64,000 bases of DNA from a bacterium (GCA_030535455.1 JAUNJY010000009.1:1-64000), one strand, 5' to 3'. Counted from the first letter of the stretch, positions 1-8,877 are shown. Made by a program: numbers and translations. Notes: generated by a model not told the origin, from the sequence alone.

Positions 1-17
1 TACTCTAGTATACACTA

Positions 18-56
18 TTTTTGTCGATTTGAGAAGTTTCCTATAAATTAAAAAAG
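18..56. repeat. terminator-associated repeat, family A (diverged copy)
   Basis: This stretch shares the core TCGA..GAGAAGTTT.CC and the closing ATTAAAAA with copies at 38344-38395 and 41505-41554. As there, it directly abuts a terminator hairpin of a minus-strand gene. The left stem arm is poorly kept in this copy. Function unknown. Confidence 0.5.
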
Positions 57-92
57 TGGGAATTTCCGTATAACTACGGAAATTCCCACTTT
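53..92 (-). terminator. rho-independent terminator
   Basis: A perfect 18-bp inverted repeat (53-70 with 75-92, loop of 4) is followed on the minus strand by TTTTT. It lies downstream of the LRAT-like gene. Confidence 0.85.
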
Positions 93-129
93 AAACTATA
101 TACAACTGAAATCTTACATTCGCTCCAAC

Positions 130-163
130 GCGCTGCTTAGAGGAAAGTTTGAAAACCATAGGT
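130..163. repeat. dispersed repeat, family B copy 1
   Basis: The core CTGCTTAgAGGAAAGTTTG followed by AAAACCATAGG is repeated almost exactly at 41289-41318. It begins next to the stop codon of the LRAT-like gene. Part can fold as GAAAACC..GGTTTTC. Function unknown. Confidence 0.6.
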
Positions 164-172
164 GGTTTTCAT

Positions 173-766
173 TCAGGTATTCGAAATTGCCTGTAATGAT
201 ATGCTAACCCATTTGGACTTTAATAGCTTTAGCATTGTATTCGCCGGATAGGTCTCCGTTATTCCAGTCTTACACCAAATCACATAATGCTCATAATTAC
301 ATCGTGTAAAATCGCAGGACTTCTCGCCAAGTCTATCGTAAGCCCGCTTTACTGTCTCTTGCGGCGAATATACTTTATACTTTCCCATTTGGAAAGAAGT
401 AAGGATTGAATTATCCTTCTCAAAATCCTCTGACAGATTAAGCTTTGGGGCAATTAATTTATGCAGCGACTTACTCTGTGCATTGACATCATAAATCTGT
501 CCCGCCGGATGATAAAATTCTGAAAAATCGCACACATAACAAACTTCCTCATTTTCTAGGAATGTATCATAGCTGCTAATATGAACGACTGCACTTCCAT
601 CTCTGCTTAAACTGCCTTCTAAGGGATAATAATGAATTACTTCATAATCCCCGATATATATTCCAAAATGTTGATAGTATCCATAATCTACACCAATAAT
701 ATCGCCAAACTTAAGGTTTGTGCATTTTTTCTCCATAACAACCACATCCAGCATATCCCTTATCAT
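173..766 (-). CDS. LRAT-domain protein, catalytic Cys position substituted
   Basis: A 197-residue protein of the permuted papain-fold LRAT/H-rev107 type. The N-terminal His motif is visible (YYQHFGIYIGD, His33, followed by VIH at 43-45). The C-terminal block that is normally NCEHFV reads NYEHYV at 157-162, so the position of the catalytic Cys is Tyr158; a Cys lies two residues earlier (Cys156). LRAT relatives act as acyltransferases or thiol hydrolases; this one may be inactive or binding-only. It has no signal peptide. The start may be Met1 or Met11 (position 736); neither has a convincing ribosome site. It lies downstream of dapF with a 48-bp gap, and a terminator follows at 53-92. Confidence 0.7.
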   Translation of the reverse strand: MIRDMLDVVVMEKKCTNLKFGDIIGVDYGYYQHFGIYIGDYEVIHYYPLEGSLSRDGSAVVHISSYDTFLENEEVCYVCDFSEFYHPAGQIYDVNAQSKSLHKLIAPKLNLSEDFEKDNSILTSFQMGKYKVYSPQETVKRAYDRLGEKSCDFTRCNYEHYVIWCKTGITETYPANTMLKLLKSKWVSISLQAISNT

Positions 767-814
767 ATCTTATGCGAAAGCCAAGGTGTCCAATTCACAT
801 GAAGGTTGCCTCAA

Positions 815-1660
815 CTAATAAATATCTTCCAGGTCAACCTCCCCATCAAACACCTTCTTTGCAGGACCGGACAGGTAGATAACGTTCTTATCCATATCAT
901 AGTGAACCTTTAAAATTCCACCCTTGCAATGAACCATCACATCCTCGTCTAACCTGCCGGTAATAATACCAGCAATTACGGAAGCGGCCGTTCCCGTACC
1001 ACAGGCAAGTGTCTCCCCCGTGCCACGCTCCCAGACCCTCATCTTGATATTATTACGATCCACGACCTGGACGAACTCTACGTTAATGCGGTTAGGAAAC
1101 TTTAGATTATGCTCCATTGGTAAACCATATTTTGAGACTGGAAAGCCTGCAACATGATCTACAAAAACAACTGCATGGGGATTTCCTACAGAAACACAGG
1201 TAATGAAAAAAGTACGGTCTAATACCGTTATCTCCTCATCCTTAACCTGTTCTCTTTCTGTTACTACAGGAATAGCTCCTGCCTCTAGGACAGGCTTACC
1301 CATATCTACCATGACTTCTACGACTCGGTCCTGACGTACAGTCAAAAACAGTGTCTTCACACCTGCCACTGTCTCAACGGTAATTGTAGTCTTTGAAGTC
1401 ATCTTTGTCTCATATACGTATTTGCCAATACAGCGAAGCGCATTGCAGCACATCTCTGCACAGGTTCCATCCGGATTAAACATCCGCATGCTATAGTCTG
1501 CAACCAGGCTGTCTCCGATCAGTACCAGCCCATCCGCTCCAATTCCCAGGTGCCTGTCACTTAACAACCTGCTTAACCGATCCGGTGCACTTACTTTTTC
1601 ATAGATACAGTTAATAAATATATAATCATTGCCACAACCATGCATTTTCGTAAACTTCAT
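815..1660 (-). CDS. dapF: diaminopimelate epimerase
   Basis: 281 residues, the usual length. DapF interconverts LL- and meso-diaminopimelate for lysine and peptidoglycan synthesis in the cytosol. The N-terminus KMHGCGNDYIFI is typical. The two catalytic cysteines are at Cys71 (AEMC) and Cys220 (GETLACGTG). The first motif reads EMCCNALR instead of the usual EMCGNGxR, so Gly is replaced by Cys72 and the second Gly by Ala; this variant is seen in some Clostridia-like epimerases but deserves note. It stands between nitR (60 bp upstream) and the LRAT-like gene. Confidence 0.95.
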   Translation of the reverse strand: MKFTKMHGCGNDYIFINCIYEKVSAPDRLSRLLSDRHLGIGADGLVLIGDSLVADYSMRMFNPDGTCAEMCCNALRCIGKYVYETKMTSKTTITVETVAGVKTLFLTVRQDRVVEVMVDMGKPVLEAGAIPVVTEREQVKDEEITVLDRTFFITCVSVGNPHAVVFVDHVAGFPVSKYGLPMEHNLKFPNRINVEFVQVVDRNNIKMRVWERGTGETLACGTGTAASVIAGIITGRLDEDVMVHCKGGILKVHYDMDKNVIYLSGPAKKVFDGEVDLEDIY

Positions 1661-1719
1661 ACTATGACCACCAAATAATTGCTTGTTAATAATATATGCA
1701 GCTTACGTGTAACTGTTCC

Positions 1720-2274
1720 CTACATTAATTGTAGCAGCATCTCAGCAGTCTCTACCATATTGGTGCCACTATCCATACTAGTTTTCTGAATATAACGATG
1801 TGCTTCTTCTTCTGTCAGATTATTTCGTTCCATCAATAAAACCTTTGCTTTATTAATTGTCTCTTTATCCTTTTGATTACGTTGTTTTGGTTTTCTGCTC
1901 TCCAGTAACTTATTTTTCTTAAGCCTTCGGTAGTAATTATAGGCCATCATCTGAAGTGTATTTAGCAGGTCATTCATCTTGATTGGCATGCTTACACAGA
2001 CAATGCTATTATTCGTGACCTCTCCTAGTTTGGCAGGAGAGGCAATCAGCAACATTTCAAATCCAACTGGCAGATAGTTATGTAACTGAAGGTAATGCAT
2101 ATCATTTAATCGATAGCCGCATAAAATGATGCCGCCATCTAATTCATTTGCTATGGTTACTACCTGGGCTCCGGAAGTGCAAGTAGCTGATACTTCGAAA
2201 CCATTCCGTATAAGGACGTTCCGTATATTTTTCGCATCTTCCGCCTTAGGAAATGCGACGATTATACTTAACAT
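1720..2274 (-). CDS. nitR: ANTAR-domain transcription antiterminator (NitR-like)
   Basis: 184 residues. Residues 1-120 form a receiver-like fold, but the phosphoacceptor region reads GGIILCGYRL, without the usual Asp, so phosphorylation control is unlikely. Residues 125-184 are an ANTAR RNA-binding domain, with the conserved pattern KAKVLLMERNNLTEEEAHRY followed by IQKTSMD. ANTAR proteins bind paired hairpins in leader RNA and prevent termination. It lies 44 bp after glnA, as in the glnA-nitR pairs described in Clostridium saccharobutylicum and C. acetobutylicum. The likely target is the attenuator in the glnA leader at 3799-3840 (inference). Confidence 0.88.
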   Translation of the reverse strand: MLSIIVAFPKAEDAKNIRNVLIRNGFEVSATCTSGAQVVTIANELDGGIILCGYRLNDMHYLQLHNYLPVGFEMLLIASPAKLGEVTNNSIVCVSMPIKMNDLLNTLQMMAYNYYRRLKKNKLLESRKPKQRNQKDKETINKAKVLLMERNNLTEEEAHRYIQKTSMDSGTNMVETAEMLLQLM

Positions 2275-2318
2275 TTAGCTACACCTCCATACCATATATT
2301 TTGAAGTTTTTATACTCA

Positions 2319-3644
2319 CTAAATGCGTTCAAGATATTCATCGATTTCCCAAGGGGATACGTGTCTTGTATAAGATACCCATTCTTTCTTCTTTGTCTGA
2401 AGATACTTGGTTGCTAAATGTTCTCCTAAGATTTCATTAATATATGAATCTTTTTCAAATGCATCAATTGCTTCTGCCAACGATCCTGGAAGAGTTTCAA
2501 TCTGCATCTGTTTAATCACATCTTCATCAACGAATCTCAAATCTGTAGTAATAGATGCTGGAGCCTCAAGATTTCTCTTAATTCCGTCAAGTCCTGCTGC
2601 CAATACAACTGCCAATGCAAGGTAAGGATTCGCTGCACAGTCAGGGCTTCTTAGCTCGATTTTTCTTGTTCCGTTCTTTGTAGTTGGGATACGGATCAAT
2701 GGACTTTGATTTTGCTTTGACCATCCAATATAAACAGGTGCTTCATATCCTGGTACTAATCGTTTATAAGAGTTTACAATTGGATTGGTAATTAATGACA
2801 TGCCTTTGGCGTGCTCTAAAATACCTGCAATAAAGCTTTTGGCTTCTTTGCTTAAACCGTCTTCCTCTCCTTTAAACATATCCTTGCCGTCCTTATACAT
2901 TGCCATGTTAATATGCAATCCACTGCCTTTTGCATGTGTCTTAGGCTTTGGCATAAAGGTAGCATGTAATCCATGTCTTCTTGCTACAGTACGAACTACT
3001 AATTTAAATGTCACAATATTATCTGCAGACTGCAATACGCTATCGTATTTAAAATCAACCTCATGCTGGCCAGGAGCATCTGCATGGAAAGAAGAAGTAA
3101 TTTCAAATCCCATGTCCTCAAGCATTAAGATCATTTCACGTCTTGCATTTTCTCCTGCATCAATAGGGCCAATATCAAAGTAAGCACCTTTTTCTGAAGT
3201 TGAAGTCGTAATGCCACCATGTTCATCAAGGTCAAATAAGAAGAATTCACATTCAGGACCTATATCGAAATCAAAGCCTAATTGTGCTGCCTGTTCAATA
3301 ACACGTTTAAGTATTTTTCTTGAATCCCCTTCGAAAGGTTCTCCTTCTGGTGTATATACATCACATAAGAATCTTGCTACTTTTCCTTGTTGAGGTCTCC
3401 ATGGAAAAATTTCAAACGTATCTAGGTCTGGATATAAATACAATTCTGGGCGTTCTGCTCCTGCAAATCCTTCAATTGCTCCACAGTCAAAGAGACATTC
3501 ATTATTCAACACTTTATCAAGCTGGCTTGTTGTGACTGCCATATTCTTTAATGTTCCACATATATCGACAAACTGCAAACGGATAAACTCTACATCTTCT
3601 TCCTCTACAAGTCTAATAATGTCTTGCTTTGTGTACTTACTCAT
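2319..3644 (-). CDS. glnA: glutamine synthetase, type I
   Basis: 441 residues, the short GSI-alpha form of Firmicutes. The enzyme makes glutamine from glutamate, ammonia and ATP. Visible family features include VEFIRLQFVDICGTLKN near the N-terminus, the metal-binding block GPECEFFLFD, the HEVDFKY segment, the ATP-site GSGLHIN, and the C-terminal NPYLALAVVLAAGLDG. The start at 3644 follows AGGGAGCGATTAG with good spacing. It is transcribed from a promoter at 3853-3881 through a 200-nt structured leader and is followed by nitR. Confidence 0.97.
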   Translation of the reverse strand: MSKYTKQDIIRLVEEEDVEFIRLQFVDICGTLKNMAVTTSQLDKVLNNECLFDCGAIEGFAGAERPELYLYPDLDTFEIFPWRPQQGKVARFLCDVYTPEGEPFEGDSRKILKRVIEQAAQLGFDFDIGPECEFFLFDLDEHGGITTSTSEKGAYFDIGPIDAGENARREMILMLEDMGFEITSSFHADAPGQHEVDFKYDSVLQSADNIVTFKLVVRTVARRHGLHATFMPKPKTHAKGSGLHINMAMYKDGKDMFKGEEDGLSKEAKSFIAGILEHAKGMSLITNPIVNSYKRLVPGYEAPVYIGWSKQNQSPLIRIPTTKNGTRKIELRSPDCAANPYLALAVVLAAGLDGIKRNLEAPASITTDLRFVDEDVIKQMQIETLPGSLAEAIDAFEKDSYINEILGEHLATKYLQTKKKEWVSYTRHVSPWEIDEYLERI

Positions 3645-3694
3645 TCTAATCGCTCCCTAAATAATTGATTTTCATATATTTATATTTTGCTTAC

Positions 3695-3795
3695 GCTCTA
3701 AGCAGGGTCTGACCATCAGGGAGGACTATTCCTCTTCTGCGAGTGGGCATCCTGCAGAGCATTTTTTAGGTTTGGATGTTTGATCTACCTCCAAA
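3695..3795 (-). promoter_or_regulatory. structured glnA leader RNA downstream of the attenuator
   Basis: Between the attenuator and the glnA start are two further helices. One closes 3695-3706 with 3751-3760 (GCTCT..GCAGG against CCTGCAGAGC) and encloses a smaller hairpin at 3721-3734. The other pairs TTTGGA (3771-3776) with TCCAAA (3790-3795). I do not recognise a named riboswitch in this part. It is too long and too paired to be a plain untranslated region. Confidence 0.5.
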
Positions 3796-3798
3796 TCT

Positions 3799-3840
3799 TA
3801 AAAAAGGGCAAAGTCCGCTTATGTCCACGCGTCTTTGCCC
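3799..3840 (-). terminator. attenuator hairpin in the glnA leader, probable ANTAR target
   Basis: On the minus strand GGGCAAAG pairs with CTTTGCCC (3833-3840 with 3806-3813), followed by TTTTTT (3800-3805). It starts only about 6 nt after the predicted transcription start, so it would stop nearly all transcripts unless relieved. The loop holds a smaller CGC..GCG helix. NitR encoded in the same operon is the obvious antitermination candidate (inference). Confidence 0.75.
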
Positions 3841-3852
3841 AAGTTATTCCTA

Positions 3853-3881
3853 ATGATAACAATCCCATTTGGCTTTGTCAA
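3853..3881 (-). promoter_or_regulatory. sigma-A type promoter of glnA
   Basis: On the minus strand TTGACA (3876-3881) and TATCAT (3853-3858) are separated by exactly 17 bp. The predicted start lies near 3846, just before the attenuator. Confidence 0.8.
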
Positions 3882-3923
3882 GATGCTTCACTCTCCTAAA
3901 GCCAACTTAGATTGCAAATAACA

Positions 3924-6638
3924 CTATTTTTTTGTTTTTACCGACTTAATTCCGCTGAAGTTACTATATACTTTTTTCTTATTTACGACACGATATGCGC
4001 GTACTTTATAATAGTATGCCTTGTTCTTCTTTAATTTAGTTATTGTCTTATTTGTTGTCTTACCCTTATTAATGGTAGCAACCTTCTTATAGGTTCCATT
4101 TTTCTTTGTTGCCTGATAAATCTCGTATCCACTGGCATAAGAGACCTTTTTCCAAGTCAAGCTAACCTTGCTTCTTGAACTAGCTTTTGCCTTTGTAATC
4201 TTAGTTGTACTTAAGATGGCCTTACCAGATTTAATATTGGATGCCTTTGCATTTACTGTCTTGGTTCCTGACTTTTTATAAGCAACTACCTTATAATAAT
4301 ACTTGGTTCCGGTCTTTATCTTATAGGAGTCTGTATAGGAAACCGTCTTCTTATTTGTAATCGTCTTAATCTTCTTATAAGAACTATTTTTCTTTTCGGA
4401 ACGATAAATAAAATATCCATCTGCATCCTTTCGTTTACTATATGTAATCCTGATACTTGTTGCACTCTTACTTTCCACCTTGGTAATCTTCGTTGCCCCT
4501 GGTGCCTTAACTGTAGGAGCGGCTGGTTTTGCAGGTGTCACAACTGCTTTCTTGGTTACAGTTATATCAAAGCTTGCCACCTGGACCGTTCCATTTAAAG
4601 TGACTTTGATTGTTGCCTTTCCTGGAGCGACCGCTTTTGCTGTCTGTTTGTTAGTAATCGAGACTACTTTGGAATTACTGCTTGTAATCTGGATCTCATT
4701 TTCAAATCCAATCTCAGATGCCTGAAGCAATAAAATCGTAGAGCCCTCCACTACGCTTTTATTAGTCTTTGTCTGTAATAACTGAACTGCTACTTGTTTC
4801 TTATAAGCAGCTAACGCAGGGTCAGCATTCACCTTTGCCTGATGCTCTGGAGATAATTCATTGTATTCCTTTAACAGCCCATTTAAGCTGGTAATTGCTT
4901 GTTTTAAATTATCTTTCGTAACCGTCGGCAATTGTTTAACTTTATTAATAAACGTAACAGCTTCATCTTTATTTACTGTGATTTCCACTGTTTTTACAAT
5001 GCTCTCTAATTTCTTGGATAAATGATTATCCTCTTTTTCAGTATCTAAGATATCTTGATATAATCCTTGGTTACAAAGCAATTGGATTGTCTGCTTGCAG
5101 CTGTCTGTTCCCTCTGCACCTTCAAATACAATGGCCTCCTTCGAAAAGCTGACTTCACTTGTAATATCTCGCTCCATGCCATTTTTGTAGGTAGCCACAA
5201 CTTTTAGCCCTGTTGGATCAAAGATTTCCCCTTGATTATATGTAGTCTTTGCCGGCTGGCTTTTTACTTCAATTGTATCTATCGCACTGCCCACCGCCAT
5301 CATATAACCAGAATCATTTTTAAAATACAACGTACCGTATTCATCGGTTATTGCACTGCACAATGCATAATTTTTCTGCTTATCCTGTGGTGTAAATAAA
5401 ATATCCGCATACGTTCCGCTGCTACAAGTGGTCTGTCCCTTTTTATCCTTAATGACACGCACAATGCCACTTTCATAATTTTCTAAAAAGTATACATATA
5501 CACTGCCATCAGCTTTTTCGTAGGCCGTTGTCAGTAAACCACTGGATTGACTATATCCTCTTGTCTCACATGTATATGCTATGGTGAAACTATCTAAGTC
5601 GATCACTGTAATATTATGCCCTGTATATGCTTTATAAGCATTCGTTCCGCTTACACCTACATAGGCCCTTCCATTATATACAACCGGTGTCGACGTACTT
5701 GCACCGGATAACTTTATGCTTTTTACCTGAGCCTTATCAATCTTTCCATTCTCTCCGATTTCCATACTATAAAAATAACCGCTTGAAGAAGTAAAATAGT
5801 AACGTTTTGTAGCTGTATCATAGCTGATATTACAGCGGATATTTCCACTTATGTCGGTAATGCTATCAAGGACATTTCCCGTCTTTAAATCAAGAGTCAC
5901 AACCGTTCCATTTTCACCGCCAACTACCAGATAGTCTTCTGCTACACATGCACCAGACCAGTAAAATCCATTTTTAAGGGCATATGTCCAAGTTGCATCT
6001 TTCTCTTCCGTTTTCGATTCAGGATCCTCATCCTTTGTATTGATACAAACAAAGTTTGCATCTGTCTTGCTATTATAAAATCCAGTGTAAAGATAGTCCC
6101 CATGGCATATAATATTGGCATTTGGCGTGCCTTCTAATTTATCCCTATAAATCCATACGGACTCTAACGTATCCCCATCAAAGGCCTGCACAATCCCATC
6201 GGATAAGGTTACAAAGATTTTTCCATTAGCATATGCCGGAGTATTGATTGCATATCCTGCGTCCTCTTCCATTGGCATGCTTAATACTTGCTTCCCTGTA
6301 AATTTATTGACCTTTACGATATTCTTTTTAAATGTAAAGTATAAATAGTCTCCTACAAGAATTGGACATCCTGAAGTTGTCCATCCTTGCTTAAACTCTG
6401 TTGCCCAATAAAGGGAAGCATCCTGATAGGAATACGGAATTGCTGCATCTGTAATCCCATTATTTTTCTCATTTCCCCTAAAACTTGACCAGTCCTTCTG
6501 TTCTGTCACTGCCTGACTTATGGTAACCATGTTGTTTCCGGCTGCACCTACATAAGCAGTTTCCATTGGCACATTTAACAGCATGACCGCTGATAAACCT
6601 GCTACGATTGTCTTTTTCAAACGACGTAATTGTTTCAT
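3924..6638 (-). CDS. secreted PQQ-type beta-propeller protein with Ig-like and FN3 domains, under a B12 riboswitch
   Basis: About 904 residues from the start at 6638, which has GGAGG at 6646-6650; an upstream in-frame start at 6662 has no such site. A Sec signal peptide ends near GAAG. Residues 40-460 hold repeated propeller blades of PQQ-like type (for example FVTLSDGIVQAFDGDTLESV and VVTLDLKTGNV). An Ig-like domain (TYNQGEIFDPTGLKVVATY) follows, then a helical linker, a BIg2-like domain (SNSKVVSI..PGKATIKVTL) and two FN3 domains to a Lys-rich end. No cell-wall sorting motif is seen. A cobalamin riboswitch in its leader implies expression when B12 is scarce, so a role in corrinoid capture at the surface is likely but inferred. 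Confidence 0.85.
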   Translation of the reverse strand: MKQLRRLKKTIVAGLSAVMLLNVPMETAYVGAAGNNMVTISQAVTEQKDWSSFRGNEKNNGITDAAIPYSYQDASLYWATEFKQGWTTSGCPILVGDYLYFTFKKNIVKVNKFTGKQVLSMPMEEDAGYAINTPAYANGKIFVTLSDGIVQAFDGDTLESVWIYRDKLEGTPNANIICHGDYLYTGFYNSKTDANFVCINTKDEDPESKTEEKDATWTYALKNGFYWSGACVAEDYLVVGGENGTVVTLDLKTGNVLDSITDISGNIRCNISYDTATKRYYFTSSSGYFYSMEIGENGKIDKAQVKSIKLSGASTSTPVVYNGRAYVGVSGTNAYKAYTGHNITVIDLDSFTIAYTCETRGYSQSSGLLTTAYEKADGSVYVYFLENYESGIVRVIKDKKGQTTCSSGTYADILFTPQDKQKNYALCSAITDEYGTLYFKNDSGYMMAVGSAIDTIEVKSQPAKTTYNQGEIFDPTGLKVVATYKNGMERDITSEVSFSKEAIVFEGAEGTDSCKQTIQLLCNQGLYQDILDTEKEDNHLSKKLESIVKTVEITVNKDEAVTFINKVKQLPTVTKDNLKQAITSLNGLLKEYNELSPEHQAKVNADPALAAYKKQVAVQLLQTKTNKSVVEGSTILLLQASEIGFENEIQITSSNSKVVSITNKQTAKAVAPGKATIKVTLNGTVQVASFDITVTKKAVVTPAKPAAPTVKAPGATKITKVESKSATSIRITYSKRKDADGYFIYRSEKKNSSYKKIKTITNKKTVSYTDSYKIKTGTKYYYKVVAYKKSGTKTVNAKASNIKSGKAILSTTKITKAKASSRSKVSLTWKKVSYASGYEIYQATKKNGTYKKVATINKGKTTNKTITKLKKNKAYYYKVRAYRVVNKKKVYSNFSGIKSVKTKK

Positions 6639-6686
6639 AAATAATCCTCCATTTTCCACCAAAATGTGTTGTGTGTAATTTTATAA

Positions 6687-6853
6687 GGCAGGTCTCCTGG
6701 CTTAAGTTCATCTGAAAACTTTTGACCTTCCCAGTAATCCAGTGGCCGCAAAAATACAAAGTTTCCATCCCTTTTACAGTAGTGGGGACTGCTATGGTAT
6801 CACACCATATTCCCTATTATCCGACTTTGCCTATTGACTTAAGCCGGCACCTT
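6687..6853 (-). promoter_or_regulatory. cobalamin (B12) riboswitch
   Basis: On the minus strand the 3' half carries the B12 box GCCAGGAGACCTGCC (6687-6701). The 5' half has GGTGCC, then AATAGGGAATATGGTGTGAT, then CCATAGCAGTCCCCACTACTGTAA and GCGGCCACTGG, the conserved order of the aptamer. No terminator separates it from the gene start, so control is probably translational, by hiding GGAGG at 6646-6650 (inference). Confidence 0.93.
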
Positions 6854-6877
6854 ATAAACACTTTTGATCACCACGGT

Positions 6878-6906
6878 ATTCTAGCATAATTTTCCATACC
6901 AATCAA
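6878..6906 (-). promoter_or_regulatory. promoter of the riboswitch transcript
   Basis: On the minus strand TTGATT (6901-6906) and TAGAAT (6878-6883) are spaced 17 bp, about 25-30 nt before the aptamer. Confidence 0.65.
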
Positions 6907-6942
6907 TTGCTCGTTCCATCTGCCTTCTTTTAGGCATATCAG

Positions 6943-6971
6943 TTGCATTTAAAAATATAGTAGTATATAAT
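6943..6971 (+). promoter_or_regulatory. promoter of the toroid protein gene
   Basis: TTGCAT (6943-6948) and TATAAT (6966-6971) are spaced 17 bp. The predicted start near 6978 leaves a short leader with no riboswitch. Confidence 0.7.
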
Positions 6972-7038
6972 CACATCAATTAGTAAAATGGCTTTCTCCT
7001 ATAAGCAACTAAACAGAAAGGACCGAACTGAAGTAAAT

Positions 7039-8877
7039 ATGATTAAGAAACACTCCCCTCAGGCAATCATTATAATAATAACCCTATGCGTGCTCTTTTT
7101 ATTTTATACACCATCAAAAGCATATGCGCGTTCTGACTCAAATACTCTCCCTATTGCTTCTATACATAAGATACTCAACTGGGAGAAAGAAACCGTACAT
7201 AGTAACAACAGCATTCTTTCTAGCACGCTCATTTCAACTGCAGGAACCACCGAAGCTGACTGGCTTGCCCTTGCACTTGGAAGACTTGGAAATCAGATGG
7301 ATTACGAGACTTATCTGACCTCGCTGACCTCCTATATCATCAACCAGTATGAAAACAATAATGGCGTCATTTCCAATAAGGCCACCGAATGGCATCGGCT
7401 CGCCCTTACAATGCTGTCTCTAGGAGGCGATCCCACTGCGATTCATTGCAATGACAAAACTATTTCTTTAATCCAAGAAGGAACTTATGGATTTAATGCC
7501 TCTGCTTCCCTGGATCAGCAAGGAATTAACGGATTAGCCTATGCATTACTGACCATGGATGCCTATCGCTATCAAGTGCCCAAAGATAGTACCTATACAA
7601 GAGAGTACCTGATTGAAACGCTTGTTGGACGACAGAATCAAAATGGTGGCTTTTCCCTGGATCCTTCCCAAAAGACCAGCGATCCAGACATTACAGCTAT
7701 TGTAGTCCAAGCACTCTCTCCTTACTATAATGAAGAACTTATCTTCCATAAAAAGACCATACGCCAATGTATTGATACTTCCCTTAACTATCTTTCCCAG
7801 GCACAGACAGATGACGGAAGCATTAAAGGAGTAAATGGCCAGACCTTAGAAAGCACAGCCCAAGTGCTACTTGCCTGCACTACCCTTGGTATTGATCCAA
7901 AAAATGATGTGCGTTTTGTTAAGAATAAAAACAGCCTGCTTGATGGACTCTTGTGCTACCAACTAGAAGACGGCGGATTTGTGCATCAGCTTACGGACAA
8001 AGAAGCGAATACACTCTCTTCAGAGCAAGCCCTATGTGCCCTTATTTCCTATGTTCGCTATCTCAATGGTGACCGCACCTTTTTTGATATGAGACCGGAA
8101 ATGAGTAATGATACCAAAGATATCATTACCTCTTTAGAACAGCAATTAAGCAAGCTTACTACTACAAAGAAAGAAACATTACAGCAGCTTTACAAGACTT
8201 ACTGTTCTATTCCACCGGAAGAACGAAGTTATGTCTACCACTACTACAAACTTAAAGATGCCATGACTAGCAAAGGCCTTACTACCAAGCCGGCCACCAT
8301 AAATGAAAGTATGGGAATAAATACAAAAGGAAATGGTTCTATTTACAATGTCATTGCCCAGAAGACACTGGCTTTAGAAACCGGCTTTACTGTAAACGAC
8401 TTAAAGACCTACGAAGCACTGTCGGTTCCTTATTCCGTTGATGATTATGGTACTGTGATTTCCCTGCTTTTAAAGCTTAAGAGAACTAATCCGGATACTT
8501 ATCCTTCTGACTGTTCCATAGCCATTTCCTATGATGAGCTGCTTCAAAAGCTGGAGGAGGAAAAGGCCGCAATCGAGACGATGAATGTTAAGATTACAGA
8601 AATCAATGCAAAGATCAAGGAACAGTTAGAGCCCTTTACCCATATCACAAAAAATGATAAGGAGTTAGTGGCTCAGCTCATTGGCGAAGTTGCCGCACTG
8701 AATAAATCTGCCCAAGAAAAGATTGTTGATTACGATCAGCTGTTGGCTGCACATGAAACGCTAAACAGAAGCAACCGTACTGTGCTAATCTGGGTCATTC
8801 TATGTATATCAGTAATTTTATTAGCAGTGCCCCTTGTAATCTTTCTCTCTCACAAGCGAAAAGAAAAGAGCTCATAA
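7039..8877 (+). CDS. membrane-anchored alpha/alpha-toroid (transcobalamin/prenyltransferase-like) protein
   Basis: 612 residues from Met at 7039, chosen because a clean signal peptide (MIKKHSPQ, a run of Ile/Leu, then ending AYA) starts there; an in-frame ATG at 6988 would add 17 polar residues. Residues 60-330 hold repeats of the helical toroid found in terpene cyclases, prenyltransferases and the alpha domain of transcobalamin/intrinsic factor (EADWLALALGRLG, GINGLAYALLTMDAY, NGGFSLDP, DITAIVVQAL, LESTAQVLLACTTLGIDP, DGGFVHQ). A coiled coil (about 510-570) and a C-terminal transmembrane helix followed by KRKEKSS follow. Divergence from a B12-riboswitch gene suggests a role in corrinoid binding (inference). 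The stop codon lies inside the terminator. Confidence 0.8.
   Translation: MIKKHSPQAIIIIITLCVLFLFYTPSKAYARSDSNTLPIASIHKILNWEKETVHSNNSILSSTLISTAGTTEADWLALALGRLGNQMDYETYLTSLTSYIINQYENNNGVISNKATEWHRLALTMLSLGGDPTAIHCNDKTISLIQEGTYGFNASASLDQQGINGLAYALLTMDAYRYQVPKDSTYTREYLIETLVGRQNQNGGFSLDPSQKTSDPDITAIVVQALSPYYNEELIFHKKTIRQCIDTSLNYLSQAQTDDGSIKGVNGQTLESTAQVLLACTTLGIDPKNDVRFVKNKNSLLDGLLCYQLEDGGFVHQLTDKEANTLSSEQALCALISYVRYLNGDRTFFDMRPEMSNDTKDIITSLEQQLSKLTTTKKETLQQLYKTYCSIPPEERSYVYHYYKLKDAMTSKGLTTKPATINESMGINTKGNGSIYNVIAQKTLALETGFTVNDLKTYEALSVPYSVDDYGTVISLLLKLKRTNPDTYPSDCSIAISYDELLQKLEEEKAAIETMNVKITEINAKIKEQLEPFTHITKNDKELVAQLIGEVAALNKSAQEKIVDYDQLLAAHETLNRSNRTVLIWVILCISVILLAVPLVIFLSHKRKEKSS

Noticed and set aside
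3695..3795. Known glutamine riboswitch in the glnA leader
   Set aside because: I could not match the conserved core of the glnA or downstream-peptide motifs; left as an unassigned structure.
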